A DNA stretch of 64,000 nucleotides from assembly GCA_963820395.1 (NCBI GenBank), contig CAWGAE010000020.1, positions 372,001 through 436,000 on the forward strand, in the 5' to 3' direction. The notes beneath the pieces were generated by a model. It did no database searches, had not been told where the DNA came from, and was given only the letters and a program-made list of their open reading frames with translations. The translations under genes were made by a program, and so were the position numbers. Positions 45,165-53,872 of the stretch are shown piece after piece. The stretch comes from DATFVJ01 sp963820395 (GTDB taxonomy: Bacteria > Actinomycetota > Actinomycetes > Streptosporangiales > Streptosporangiaceae). Every line of letters starts with the position of its first letter. Position 1 is the first letter of the stretch.

Positions 45165-45413
45165 GTGCCCAAGTCCCGCGTGCGCAAGAAGGCGGTCTAT
45201 ACGCCGCCACAACGATCCACCAAGTCGAAGGTCAGCCCGCGGTGGCTGGTGCCTGTGATGGTGTTCTGCCTGCTCTTCGGGCTTGCCTGGATCGCCGTGT
45301 TCTACATCACGAGCGGCAACATACCCGTGATGAGCGCGATCGGAAACTGGAACTTGCTCATCGGCTTCGCCTTCATCATCGGCGGCGTCGTCCTGTCCAC
45401 CCGCTGGCGCTGA
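45165..45413 (+). CDS. crgA: cell division protein CrgA
   Basis: This 82-aa protein has the basic start PKSRVRKKAVYTPP, two transmembrane helices (WLVPVMVFCLLFGLAWIAVF and LLIGFAFIIGGVVLS) and the short outer loop ITSGNIPVMSAIGNW, all typical of CrgA. GTG 45165 has AGGAGA 6 bp upstream. CrgA interacts with FtsZ, PBPs and CwsA in Mycobacterium and inhibits premature septation in Streptomyces aerial hyphae. Confidence 0.93.
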   Translation: MPKSRVRKKAVYTPPQRSTKSKVSPRWLVPVMVFCLLFGLAWIAVFYITSGNIPVMSAIGNWNLLIGFAFIIGGVVLSTRWR

Positions 45414-46053
45414 ACAAGCCCGGCTAGCGCGAGATCGGGGCCCGGCACGGACTGCGCCCGACACGGCGCCGGCGCCACACGGCCCACCTGCCGCAAGCAT
45501 TCCTCGAACGCCACGACCTGCGGCAGGGCTCCTGCGGCAGACGCGCAGTCGCCTATGACATCCGCCCGAGCCGCCAAGCCGACCATCCGAGCTGTGGCGA
45601 TTGGTGAGACGTGCAGCTCGCGGAAGACTTGCGTTCCTATCACGGGGGATCTCGAAATGCTATCGGCATCGCCGGGGACATGCCGTGCCAGGGGATGTCC
45701 CCGTACCCGTGCTCCCATGGGCAGGCCATCCGCAGGCGCCGAAACGTCCCTGGCAGGTCATCGCCCGACCCAGCCATGCTTGAGGGCAAGGCCCGGGCTC
45801 AAGCCTCCCGGCTTACACGGCTGTAGTTCGGTCCACACACTAATCCACAACCTGTGGATAACTACTCATGAACACTGACGGGGCGGGGGCGGCCGTCGAA
45901 GTCCTGTGTACTGGCCTGCACGGCACGTAGATCCCGGCCCGCGGCACCGCGGATCCCGGCCGGCACGCGGATCCCGGCCTGCACAGAAGCCACGTCCGGG
46001 GACTGGGGTGAGCCCATTGGCCGGACGGTCGACGGGAGTCAGGTCAACGGGCG
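45414..46053. other. 640-bp noncoding region between crgA and rhomboid gene
   Basis: No supported gene is present. It contains the DnaA-box-like palindrome at 45841-45861. At 45927-45985 there are three imperfect copies of a GATCCCGGCC-centred unit of about 20 bp. At 46030-46070 a GTCAACGGGCGTCAGG run encodes repeated TPVD antisense. Confidence 0.5.
45841..45861. promoter_or_regulatory. paired DnaA-box-like palindrome
   Basis: TAATCCACA-ACC-TGTGGATAA: the right arm is a perfect DnaA box (TTATCCACA on the minus strand) and the left arm has one mismatch. Two facing boxes 3 bp apart, in the conserved block near oriC, could bind DnaA as a regulatory or titration site. It is too small to be an origin. 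Confidence 0.5.
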
Positions 46054-46939
46054 TCAGGCGGTCAACTGGTGTGTGCGCACGACCGTGGCCAAGATCAGCA
46101 CGGCCAGCAGCGCCACTGTCGCACCCGCCTGGATGAGCGTACGGTGATTCCGCGGGGCATAGGCGTACGCTGCAGTCAGAGCGGCGCCGGTGACGAGCCC
46201 ACCCACATGCGCCTGCCACGCGATGCCCGGAATCGTGAAACTGATCACCAAGTTGATGGCGATCAGGACGACGATCCCTCTGGCGTCCAGACGCAGCCGC
46301 CTGGCGACCACGAACCACGCCCCGAACAAGCCGAAGATGGCGCCGGAGGCGCCTACGGATGGCAAGTTCGGAGCGACCGATGTAGTAGAAGAGCACCGAG
46401 CCGCCAAGCGCGCTCATCAGGTACACGACGGTGAAGCGCACGCGGCCGAGCGCCAGTTCGAGCGACGGGCCAACCACCACGAGCGCCCACATGTTGAACA
46501 GGATGTGCAGCGGGGTAGTGGCGTGCAGGAACGCGCCGGTGATGAGCCGGTAGTACTGATCGTTCGCCACCCCGACCAACTGGCCGCCGAGTGCCGGGTC
46601 TCGCGCCAGGCCGATCAACGCGAAATAGTCGATGATCTTGTTGTTGGCCAGCTCGGCCAGATAGATAGCGACGTCCAGGGCGACGAGTACCCACGTGACA
46701 CGCGCACCGGCCGTGACTGCCCGGCCGCCAAAGACGGTCCGGGTCCTCGGGGTGGCGCGGCTGCCTTCACGTACGCACTCGACGCACTGCTGCCCGACTG
46801 GGGCGCTGCGGAGGCAGTCTGGGCAGGCGTAGCGGCCGCAGCGCACGCATGACACGTATGTCTCGCGGCCTGGGTGCCGGAAACAGGTCGGCACCCGGGA
46901 CCCACTGCCCACGCCGCTTTGCGTATCGGGCGCGTTCAA
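46054..46939 (-). CDS. rhomboid-family intramembrane protease with N-terminal zinc ribbon (apparent +1 frameshift)
   Basis: An N-terminal B-box-like zinc motif (CFRHPGRETYVSCVRCGRYA, CPDCLRSAPVGQQCVECV) precedes six helices. GAFLHATTPLHILFNMWAL, then in a second frame the catalytic Ser in PSVGASGAIFGLFGAW, and the catalytic His in GIAWQAHVGGLVTG. The frame change is near 46373; removing one G from ATCGGTCGCT restores the reading. TTG 46939 follows the cyclophilin stop after 4 bp; a GTG at 46969 is an alternative. It cleaves membrane-protein helices; substrates are unknown. Confidence 0.88.
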
Positions 46940-46943
46940 GTTC

Positions 46944-47480
46944 CTATCCGGCGGTTGTGCCTGGGCCACGCTCAACCGTAACCGACTCCAGCACCACATC
47001 TTCCACGGGACGGTCCTGGTGACCCGTCTTAAGCTGACTTATCCGGTCAACGACGTCGCTCCCCTCGATCACCTCGCCGAAAATGGTGTGCTTTCGGTTC
47101 AGCCACGGCGTCGGCGCGACCGTGATGAAGAACTGCGAGCCGTTGGTGCCTGGCCCGGAGTTCGCCATCGCGAGCAGGTAGGGCCGGTCGAAGACGAGCT
47201 CGGGATGGATTTCATCAGCGAACTTGTAACCAGGCCCGCCCCTGCCGGTGCCAAGCGGGTCCCCGCCCTGGATCATGAAATCAGGGATCACCCGATGAAT
47301 GATCGTGCCGTCGTACAACCTTGCGGTCGTTTTCTTGCCGGTGCTCGGCTCTTTCCACTCGCGCCCGCCCTCCGCGAGCTCGCTGAAGTTCCGCACCGTC
47401 TTCGGCGCATGGTCGGGAAACAGCCGAACCACGACCCGGCCGTGGTTCGTCTGCAACGTTGCGATTAGCGTATCGGTCAT
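46944..47480 (-). CDS. ppiA: cyclophilin-type peptidyl-prolyl isomerase
   Basis: This is a 178-aa cytosolic cyclophilin: IATLQTNHGRVVVRLFPDHA, GTIIHRVIPDFMIQGGDPLG with the catalytic Arg, NSGPGTNGSQFFITVAPTPW and the Trp-His region LNRKHTIFGEVIEG. It catalyses prolyl cis-trans isomerisation. ATG 47480 is chosen because GGGAGG lies 10-15 bp upstream; ATG 47489 is too close to that site. The position beside rhomboid and crgA is the conserved actinobacterial order. Confidence 0.93.
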   Translation of the reverse strand: MTDTLIATLQTNHGRVVVRLFPDHAPKTVRNFSELAEGGREWKEPSTGKKTTARLYDGTIIHRVIPDFMIQGGDPLGTGRGGPGYKFADEIHPELVFDRPYLLAMANSGPGTNGSQFFITVAPTPWLNRKHTIFGEVIEGSDVVDRISQLKTGHQDRPVEDVVLESVTVERGPGTTAG

Positions 47481-47667
47481 GCCTCGCATCCTCCCACGAG
47501 CCGGTCCGTGCCAATGCGCTTGGCTGGCGCATACGTTAGCCGTTCGGGCGCCGGGGTACTCACGGTGATGCGGGCATTGATGCAGGCTGATGGCCACCGT
47601 AGACGGGCAGGATTGGTGTGGGCCATCGCGGGAAGCCTGCCAGACGAAAACAATCCGGGAGGTTGAC

Positions 47668-48241
47668 ATGTCGCTCGTAACGAAAAGAGCAGGCCAAGGC
47701 GGTGGCACCTGCCGCACGTGAGCGCGCGCGTCAGGCCGCGCAGCAACTCGGGCCGATAGCGAAGACGGCGCGGGAGAACGCGGCACAACAGCTACACGAC
47801 GCGCGTGTGTGGGTAGCGCCGCGGATCGAGCACGCCGCCCACGGCGTTCAGGAGAACGTCGCGCCGAAGGTGTCGGCCGTCCTCCAGGCAACCGCGCACC
47901 GGCTCGAGCCGGCACCAGAGGAACTGAAAAAGCTCGGACGCAGGGCACGGCGGCGGGCCATTGCGACATCGCACGAGGTGAGCGCGCGGCGCGCCAAGGC
48001 GCTCGCTAAGGCGGACAAGCGAGGGCGGCGCTGGCCCAAGGTAATGGGCAGCGTGGTGTTGGTCGCGGCCACCATCGGCGCGATCACCGCCGTGACCGTG
48101 CGGCGCAACCGCGACAAGATGGCAGCTGATCTCGACGATGCCGCCCTCGCGGCCGCGGAGATGGAGGAAGCGCAAGCTGCAGCCGACGCCGAGGCCGGGT
48201 TCGACGGTCAGGTCCGCACACCTGACCGCGGCACGCGCTGA
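47668..48241 (+). CDS. DUF5324-family membrane protein (apparent +1 frameshift)
   Basis: This is an Ala/Arg/Lys-rich helical protein (RERARQAAQQLGPIAKTARE, PEELKKLGRRARRRAIATSH) with one C-terminal transmembrane helix (VMGSVVLVAATIGAITAVTV) and an acidic end. ATG 47668 follows an excellent ribosome site, CCGGGAGG. The first codons (MSLVTKR) are in another frame. Removing one A from CGAAAAGAG near 47685 gives MSLVTKEQAKAVAPAARERA. The C-terminus RTPDRGTR is copied in the adjacent minisatellite. Function unknown; the gene is conserved at this locus in Streptomyces-like genomes. Confidence 0.8.
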
Positions 48242-48245
48242 CTTC

Positions 48246-48751
48246 AGGACGCCTGACCACAGGACGCCTGACCACAGGACGCCTGACCACAGGACGCCTG
48301 ACCACAGGACGCCTGACCACAGGACGCCTGACCACAGGACGCCTGACCGCGGCACGCGCTGACTTCAGGACGCCTGACCACAGGACGCCTGACCACAGGA
48401 CGCCTGACCACAGGACGCCTGACCACAGGACGCCTGACCGCGGCACGCGCTGACTCAGAGTCACCCGGACGCCTGACCACAGGACGCCTGACCACAGGAC
48501 GCCTGACCACAGGACGCCTGACCACAGGACGCCTGACCACAGGACGCCTGACCACAGGACGCCTGACCACAGGACGCCTGACCACAGGACGCCTGACCAC
48601 AGGACGCCTGACCACAGGACGCCTGACCACAGGACGCCTGACCACAGGACGCCTCGACCACAGGACGCCTGACCACAGGACGCCTGACCACAGGACGCCT
48701 GACCACAGGACGCCTGACCACAGGACGCCTGACCACAGGACGCCTGACCAC
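48246..48751. repeat. 15-bp minisatellite, about 31 units in three blocks
   Basis: The unit AGGACGCCTGACCAC is repeated seven times (48246-48350), five times (48367-48441) and about nineteen times (48467-48751). Blocks 1 and 2 end in a variant unit AGGACGCCTGACCGC followed by GGCACGCGCTGACT, which copies the last codons and stop of the DUF5324 gene. One unit (48646-48661) has an extra C. The three antisense frames are open and encode VVRRP, WSGVL and SCGQA repeats, but without start signals or upstream coding context. Confidence 0.95.
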
Positions 48752-48754
48752 GGT

Positions 48755-49558
48755 GCCAAGGGAATTCGGGCCATGGGGTCCGGGCCATCGCGGTCGGGGC
48801 GTGCCCGGAGCGCGGTGCGGCCTCCGGTGCGCAAGCGGGTGTCTGTGGTCTTCGCCCGATTCAACGAGGTGGCCAGATGGTGTGCGCCGATGTCCAGATG
48901 TCCTGTCGTGTATGTAGACGGCGAGGTTTTCGCGTGACCTATGGGGTCCGCTATGAGCTGTTTCTCAACTTTATGTCCATGTTGTCCCGCTCTCGAATAC
49001 CGATGCTGATGCGCTCCGTTACGACGGCGTTCGCCAAGCCGGCACACCCTCCGGCCGACCGCCGTTATGAGCTGTCGAGAAACAAGACTTCTGGATCTTG
49101 TTATCACTTTTTGTGGCAGTGGGGTCTGGAGTGGATGAGAGTGCCAGTGGGCATGCGGTTAATCACCCTCGCTGAGTATGCAGCGGACGCAAGGGACGTA
49201 ACCGCGGCGTAACTACGAAGATGAAATCGATGTGTTGATCATCCGAGGGGTACTTACGCAGCCTGTGGGTAAATCCCTACGGACTCCAGTCGTGTCGACC
49301 ATGCCCCACCACGATCACTACTCCGCCGCCCGGCACCGCCACGCATCGGGTCATCTCGAACTCCATGATCCCGCGAGATGTGCGGCGCGGTGCCGCCGCC
49401 AAATGGCCTCATGACCCGGCACCGCGCCACCCGGCACCGCGCCATCCGGAATACGGTCGTCTAGCTGGCTCTGACGCGTCAGACCAGGGCGCCCACGTGG
49501 CGGGTCAGCCAAGGGCTAGCACTGCGGAAATGTCAGTGCTGTCAGGCACACTACGAGT
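48755..49558. other. 800-bp region without a supported gene
   Basis: GC content drops visibly at 48935-49260. TATGAGCTGT occurs at 48952-48961 and 49066-49075, followed by TTCTCAAC and CGAGAAAC respectively. The open frame at 48877-49212 has no recognisable domain or ribosome site. GGCACCGCGCCA-type short repeats occur at 49415-49446. Confidence 0.45.
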
Positions 49559-51510
49559 GTGCTGCTCGATGAGTTGGTGAAGACCTCGGTTGCGGTGGCA
49601 GCGACCTCGTCGCGCCGCGCCAAGATCGAGGCGATCTCGAGCCTGCTCCGCCGCGCGGGGCCTCCGGAGGTGCCTGTCGTGGTCGCATTCCTCTCCGGGG
49701 AACTGCGCCAGCGCCCGATCGGCGTCGGCTACGCGGCACTTCGGGACGTCGCCGGCGGCTCGTGGCCGCCGAAAGTGATTCCGCCCGGCCAGGGAAACCC
49801 GGTCCACGCAGGCGTCGCGAGCCCGGAAGGCGTCACGAGCCCGGAAGGCGCGCCGGACGGCACCGCAGGAACGCCCGCGACTCACAGTCGCGGCTGTCGA
49901 CGCGGCCTTCGCTCATATTGGCACGGCTACCGGCCCGGGGTCGCAGGCGGAGCGGCGCCGATTGCTCGCGGCACTATTCGCCGACGCGAATAGATGCAGA
50001 GCGGCCCTTCTTGACCCGGCTTCTCGTCGGCGACCTGCGCCAGGGCGCGCTCGAAGGCATCATGGTCGAGGCGATCGCGGCGGCCGCCGGCGTCGCCGCT
50101 GGCGAGGTGCGGCGTGCGCACATGCTTGGCGGGTCACTACTCGCGGTCGCCTCAGCGGCGCTCGCCCCGGACGCCACCGCCCCGGACGCCACCGCCCCGG
50201 ACGCCACCGCCCCGGGCTTCATGGCTGCGAAAAGCGGTGCCCGCCCGGAAGCCGACCCTGCACGACAGGAATGCGCCGGCGCAGAAAACGGCACTGCGCC
50301 CCAAGACGGCAATGTCCTAGAAGGCGGCCCTGCTGCGAAAAACGAAGAGAGAGCTGGCCCCGTGACAGTGAGCAGCGCACCTGGGGCGGCGCTTGCGGCA
50401 TTGCGGGGCTTCCGGTTGCGAGTCGGGCGGCCGCTGCAGCCGATGCTGGCTGGTTCGGCGGACAACGTCCGGGCGGCGCTACGGCGTGTCACGCCCCGCA
50501 GCGGTGGAGTGGAAGATCGACGGGATCAGGGTCCAGGTCCACAAGGACGGCACCGACGTGGCGGTGTTCACCCGCACGCTCGATGAGATCACCGCTCGGG
50601 TTCCAGAGGTAGTCAGGGCGGTGGCCGCCATGCCTGCCCGCTCCATCGTGCTCGACGGCGAGATCATCGCACTCGGCCCGGGCGGGCGGCCCCGACCGTT
50701 CCAAGTGACGGCAGGGCGCACGGGAAACCGCAATGAGATCGCCAAGCTCACCGATGAGGTGCCGCTCACCGCCTTCTTCTTCGATCTGCTGCACCTGGAC
50801 GGCACGGACATGGTCGATGCGCCGGGGGCCGAACGGTACGCGCAGCTAGCCGCTGCCCTGAGCAGTGATCTTGTCATTCCGCGCATCGTCACGGACGGGG
50901 AGGCGCAGGCGACGGCGTTCTTCGAGAATGCGGTGGCGCGTGGCCACGAGGGAGTGCTCGTCAAGTCGCTCGACGCACCCTACGCTGCCGGGCGCCGCGG
51001 TGCCGGACTGGATCAAGGTGAAGCCCCGGCACACGCTCGATCTCCTGGTGATCGCCGCCGAATGGGGTCACGGCAGGCGCCGCGGCTGGCTCTCCAACCT
51101 GCATCTTGCCGCGCGTGATCCCGGCAGCGGTGGGCACTTCATGCTCGGCAAGACATTCAAGGGGCTGACGGACGAGACTCCTTGCCTGGCAGACCACGCG
51201 GCTGCTTGAGCTTGCCGATCCGCCGCGCGGCCGTTCGGGATCGGATGGCGCGGACGCTGGCTGGGTCGTCCCGGTACGGCCCGAACTGGTCGTGGAGATC
51301 GCCTTCGACGGGGTACAGGCGAGCCCGCGCTATCCCGGCGGACTCGCGCTACGGTTCGCCCGCGTCATCAGATACCGCCCGGACAAGCGCGCCGCTGACG
51401 CCGACACGATCGATACCGTGAGGCAGATCGCCGGCGCGAGCGGAGTGACACTCGCGGCTCCGGTTTCCGAAGGTGCGCGAGAGGTGCTTTACTCCGCTGA
51501 TGAAATTTGA
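49559..51510 (+). pseudogene. ligB: ATP-dependent DNA ligase LigB-like, five apparent +1 frameshifts
   Basis: The pieces line up in order with mycobacterial LigB. The N-terminal DNA-binding part includes MLLDELVKTSVAVAATSSRR, LTRLLVGDLRQGALEGIMVE and GFRLRVGRPLQPMLAG. The adenylation motif is AAVEWKIDGIRVQVH (Lys nucleophile). Further motifs are LVKSLDAPYAAGRRGAG, WIKVKPRHTLDLLVIA, MLGKTFKGLTDE and RYPGGLALRFARVIRYRPDK. Frames switch near 49870, 49990, 50500, 51007 and 51180, each explained by one extra base. A repeat-rich insertion (TAPDATAPDATAPDA) lies between domains. Either a pseudogene or a gene in poorly resolved sequence; the whole domain set is present. Confidence 0.8.
50164..50208. 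repeat. three 15-bp units within the ligase gene
   Basis: GCCCCGGACGCCACC is repeated at 50164-50178, 50179-50193 and 50194-50208, encoding APDAT in frame. Confidence 0.85.
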
Positions 51511-51519
51511 CAGATCTTG

Positions 51520-51965
51520 GTGCGCCTCCAGTCGATTCGGGCGGCGCGATCGGCCCGCTCGCAGCCACGACCGTCAAGCAGTCGCCAGGCGGTGGGACGA
51601 TCTCATCGATGTTCGCGAACTGATCCACGCTCGGCTGCCAAGTGACGTCCTCGCCGTTGGCCTTGACCTGCGCCTGCGAGGTGGTACCGGCGATAACCGA
51701 ACACAGCCCGGCTGCGCTGCCAGTCTTCCGATCGCCACCTCAAGCAGCGTTACCCCTGCCCTGGCACTCCGTCCAGCCGATGAGGGCATCCACGCGATGA
51801 AGCATCTCGTCTGTAACGTAACCAGGCAGACTCGCCGGCCTACTTCCCTGCGGCGCCACCTGGCCGCACCGGACTCTTCCGGTGAGCAGGCCGTTGGCGA
51901 GCGGAAAGTACGGGAGCGCGCCGAGCCCGAAGTGCCGCCCCGGCGGGCAGGACGTCGGCCTCCAC
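51520..51965 (-). pseudogene. aldo/keto reductase, C-terminal remnant
   Basis: Minus-strand pieces in several frames match the last third of aldo/keto reductases: ALPYFPLANGLLTGRV, AGVTLLEVAIGRLAAQPGC and DQFANIDEIVPPPGDC. The N-terminal barrel with the catalytic Tyr/Lys is absent, as the region is followed by the aquaporin gene. It is a decayed remnant. Confidence 0.65.
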
Positions 51966-52011
51966 CGCGCGCTCAAGCAAGAAGACCAGTTATCCTGAGC
52001 GGGGCAGTCCC

Positions 52012-52737
52012 TCAAGCTCGACTGAGGGCAGGGGCGGTCCTTGGGAAAATCAGCAGGTGGAGCCCAGCCGCCACGATTCCGCCCACGAGGGGCGCGACTA
52101 TGAAAAGCCATACCTGGCTGAGGGCCGTCCCGCCGACGATGAGGGCGGGCCCGAGGCTCCGGGCGGGGTTCACCGACGTTCCGGTGATCGGAATACCGAT
52201 AAGGTGCACCACAGTGAGCGACAGTCCGATGACCAGACCCGCCATGGCGGCATTCGCGGTCTTGCTTGTCACGCTGAGGACGACGAAGACAAAAAGTGCG
52301 GTTAGCACAACCTCGGTCAGAAACGCGCCACCTACGCTGATGTGGATGTGGCTGGCGGCGCCCCAGCCATCCGCCCCGAGGCCGGTTGTCGTACGGTTGT
52401 ACAGCGGCGAAGCGGCGAACGTAACCCACAGGAGCAGAGCCCCGAGTATCCCGCCGACGAACTGCACGACCCAGTAGCCGACCGCCTCGACCAGCGGAAT
52501 CCGGCCGGCGAGAAGCGCGCCGATCGTGACGGCTGGATTGACGTGACAGCCGGAAACGGGCCCGAGCACGTAGGCCAGGGCAAGCAGGACGAACCCGAAC
52601 GCGAGCGCGGTGGCGACTACGCCAGCCGCGAAACTGCTCCCCGCGGTGCCGAAGCCGAACGACAGAGTTGCCACCCCAACGGCGAAATATACGAGCAGTC
52701 CCGTTCCTAGTAGTTCCGCAGCCAGCTTTCGGGCCAT
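52012..52737 (-). CDS. aquaporin (MIP family)
   Basis: This 241-aa channel has six helices and two half-helices with NPA boxes: VSGCHVNPAVTIGALLAG and ITGTSVNPARSLGPALIVGG. The aromatic/Arg filter Arg follows the second NPA. Starts MARKLAAELLGTGLLVY. The compact loops and NPAR-SLGPA pattern favour a water channel (AqpZ-like) over a glycerol facilitator. ATG 52737 is preceded by GAGGAC; the longer frame is not used. It is the only intact gene in a stretch of remnants. Confidence 0.9.
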   Translation of the reverse strand: MARKLAAELLGTGLLVYFAVGVATLSFGFGTAGSSFAAGVVATALAFGFVLLALAYVLGPVSGCHVNPAVTIGALLAGRIPLVEAVGYWVVQFVGGILGALLLWVTFAASPLYNRTTTGLGADGWGAASHIHISVGGAFLTEVVLTALFVFVVLSVTSKTANAAMAGLVIGLSLTVVHLIGIPITGTSVNPARSLGPALIVGGTALSQVWLFIVAPLVGGIVAAGLHLLIFPRTAPALSRA

Positions 52738-52914
52738 GTTGTCCTCATTTCGACCAGATGGCACCTCGACGAACACTTTGGACTCTCCAGGCGCACCTGT
52801 CAACATCGGCGGACTCCTGCGGGCAGGATTGGTGGCAGAGGTGTCCGGTTCTTCCTGGGCTCAGCCCACGCGTGCGCCGCAACAGCTTCTCGCCGAACGG
52901 CAGGGGCCGACGGA

Positions 52915-53485
52915 TGACCGGGGAGACGGATCAGGCGACGGCAGGTCACACATCGCACCCCTGGGCCAGGGCCTTTCAGTCCGAGATCCTTGCCCCGCTC
53001 GGCATGACCCAGGCGAGCGACCCGGCGACGGATGCGATTCCGGCATCCTTCAGCAACGGTTACACCGCACAGCAGGACGGCTTGATGTGGGACGTGACCG
53101 CGAGCGACGCTGCGGTGGCGGGCGGGGCGGGCGCCATGATCTCGACCTTCGGTGGTGACCTCAGGACAGAACCATCCTCCCACCGGCACCCTGCTGACGC
53201 GCGACCCCAGAAACCGAGCCTTAGGACGCACGTGATAGCCACGGACCTGGCGTGACCGTGGGCTACGGCTTGGGTATCACCGACATCAGCGGTTCCCTCG
53301 GCCACAACGGCGGCATCTTCGGCAACACGTCGGTCATGTTCGACCTGCCGAGCCGACAGGGCACGGTCCTGCTGCCCGAAACCAACAGCACGCTGTTCAC
53401 ACCAGTAACCCTGACCACCTTCTTCGAGCTCGCGGCCTACCTCTCCCGGGTCAGTTCCCGAGCGGCCCATCCACCACAACCATGA
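52915..53485 (+). pseudogene. serine hydrolase (beta-lactamase/DD-peptidase class C type), C-terminal remnant
   Basis: HPWARAFQSEILAPLGMTQ, GGAGAMISTFGGDL and, in another frame, TVGYGLGITDISGSLGHNGG with NTSVMFDLPSRQGTVLL match the second half of serine beta-lactamase-like hydrolases. HNG corresponds to the KTG-equivalent motif HxG. The active-site SxxK and YxN regions are missing, and at least one frameshift lies near 53160-53250. Confidence 0.65.
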
Positions 53486-53872
53486 TCCGGTGCGCTCCGC
53501 GCAAAGCTTTGGGCGGCTTCACCCCTCGCGCGCGGCAAGCGGCCAGAACTACACTGTTGTTATAAAGCCCGGTATTTCATCACAATGTGCAGGTGGCAGA
53601 TCCGGACAACCATTTGCCCAGGAAGGGTTCGAAGATCACAAAGGAGCGCGCCAAACCGAAGAGGGCCGCCGGGAGATTCGGACCGCTGGACGTCCTGGGC
53701 GGAAGCTGTTGGCCAGGACAAGTTGCGCCACTCCCGCGAGGGACTTCCGTGACTGGGGCCTAACTGGCCAGCGGGAGCCCTGTGACCAGCGTAAACAATA
53801 GCTGGTCCAGAAGGGGCAGATCAGTTAGTAGCTGCGGGCAAGATCATCGGGGAGCACGGCGAGACGCGGGCC
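53486..53872. other. 387 bp without a supported gene
   Basis: No domain or RNA feature is recognised. A short AT-richer run (CACTGTTGTTATAAAGC, 53552-53568) might hold the promoter of the following gene. Confidence 0.4.

Noticed and set aside
46190..46852. 220-aa plus-strand frame over the rhomboid gene
   Set aside because: It is a shadow frame; the minus strand carries clear rhomboid motifs.
48246..48751. CRISPR array
   Set aside because: Units are contiguous 15-mers with no spacers, and no cas genes are present.
48084..49107. Long antisense open frames over the minisatellite (VVRRP, WSGVL, SCGQA repeats)
   Set aside because: They are open only because a 15-bp unit without stops is repeated. 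There is no start signal, ribosome site or non-repeat domain.
48877..49212. 111-aa plus-strand frame
   Set aside because: It lacks a ribosome site, domain or neighbour support, and lies in AT-richer noncoding sequence.
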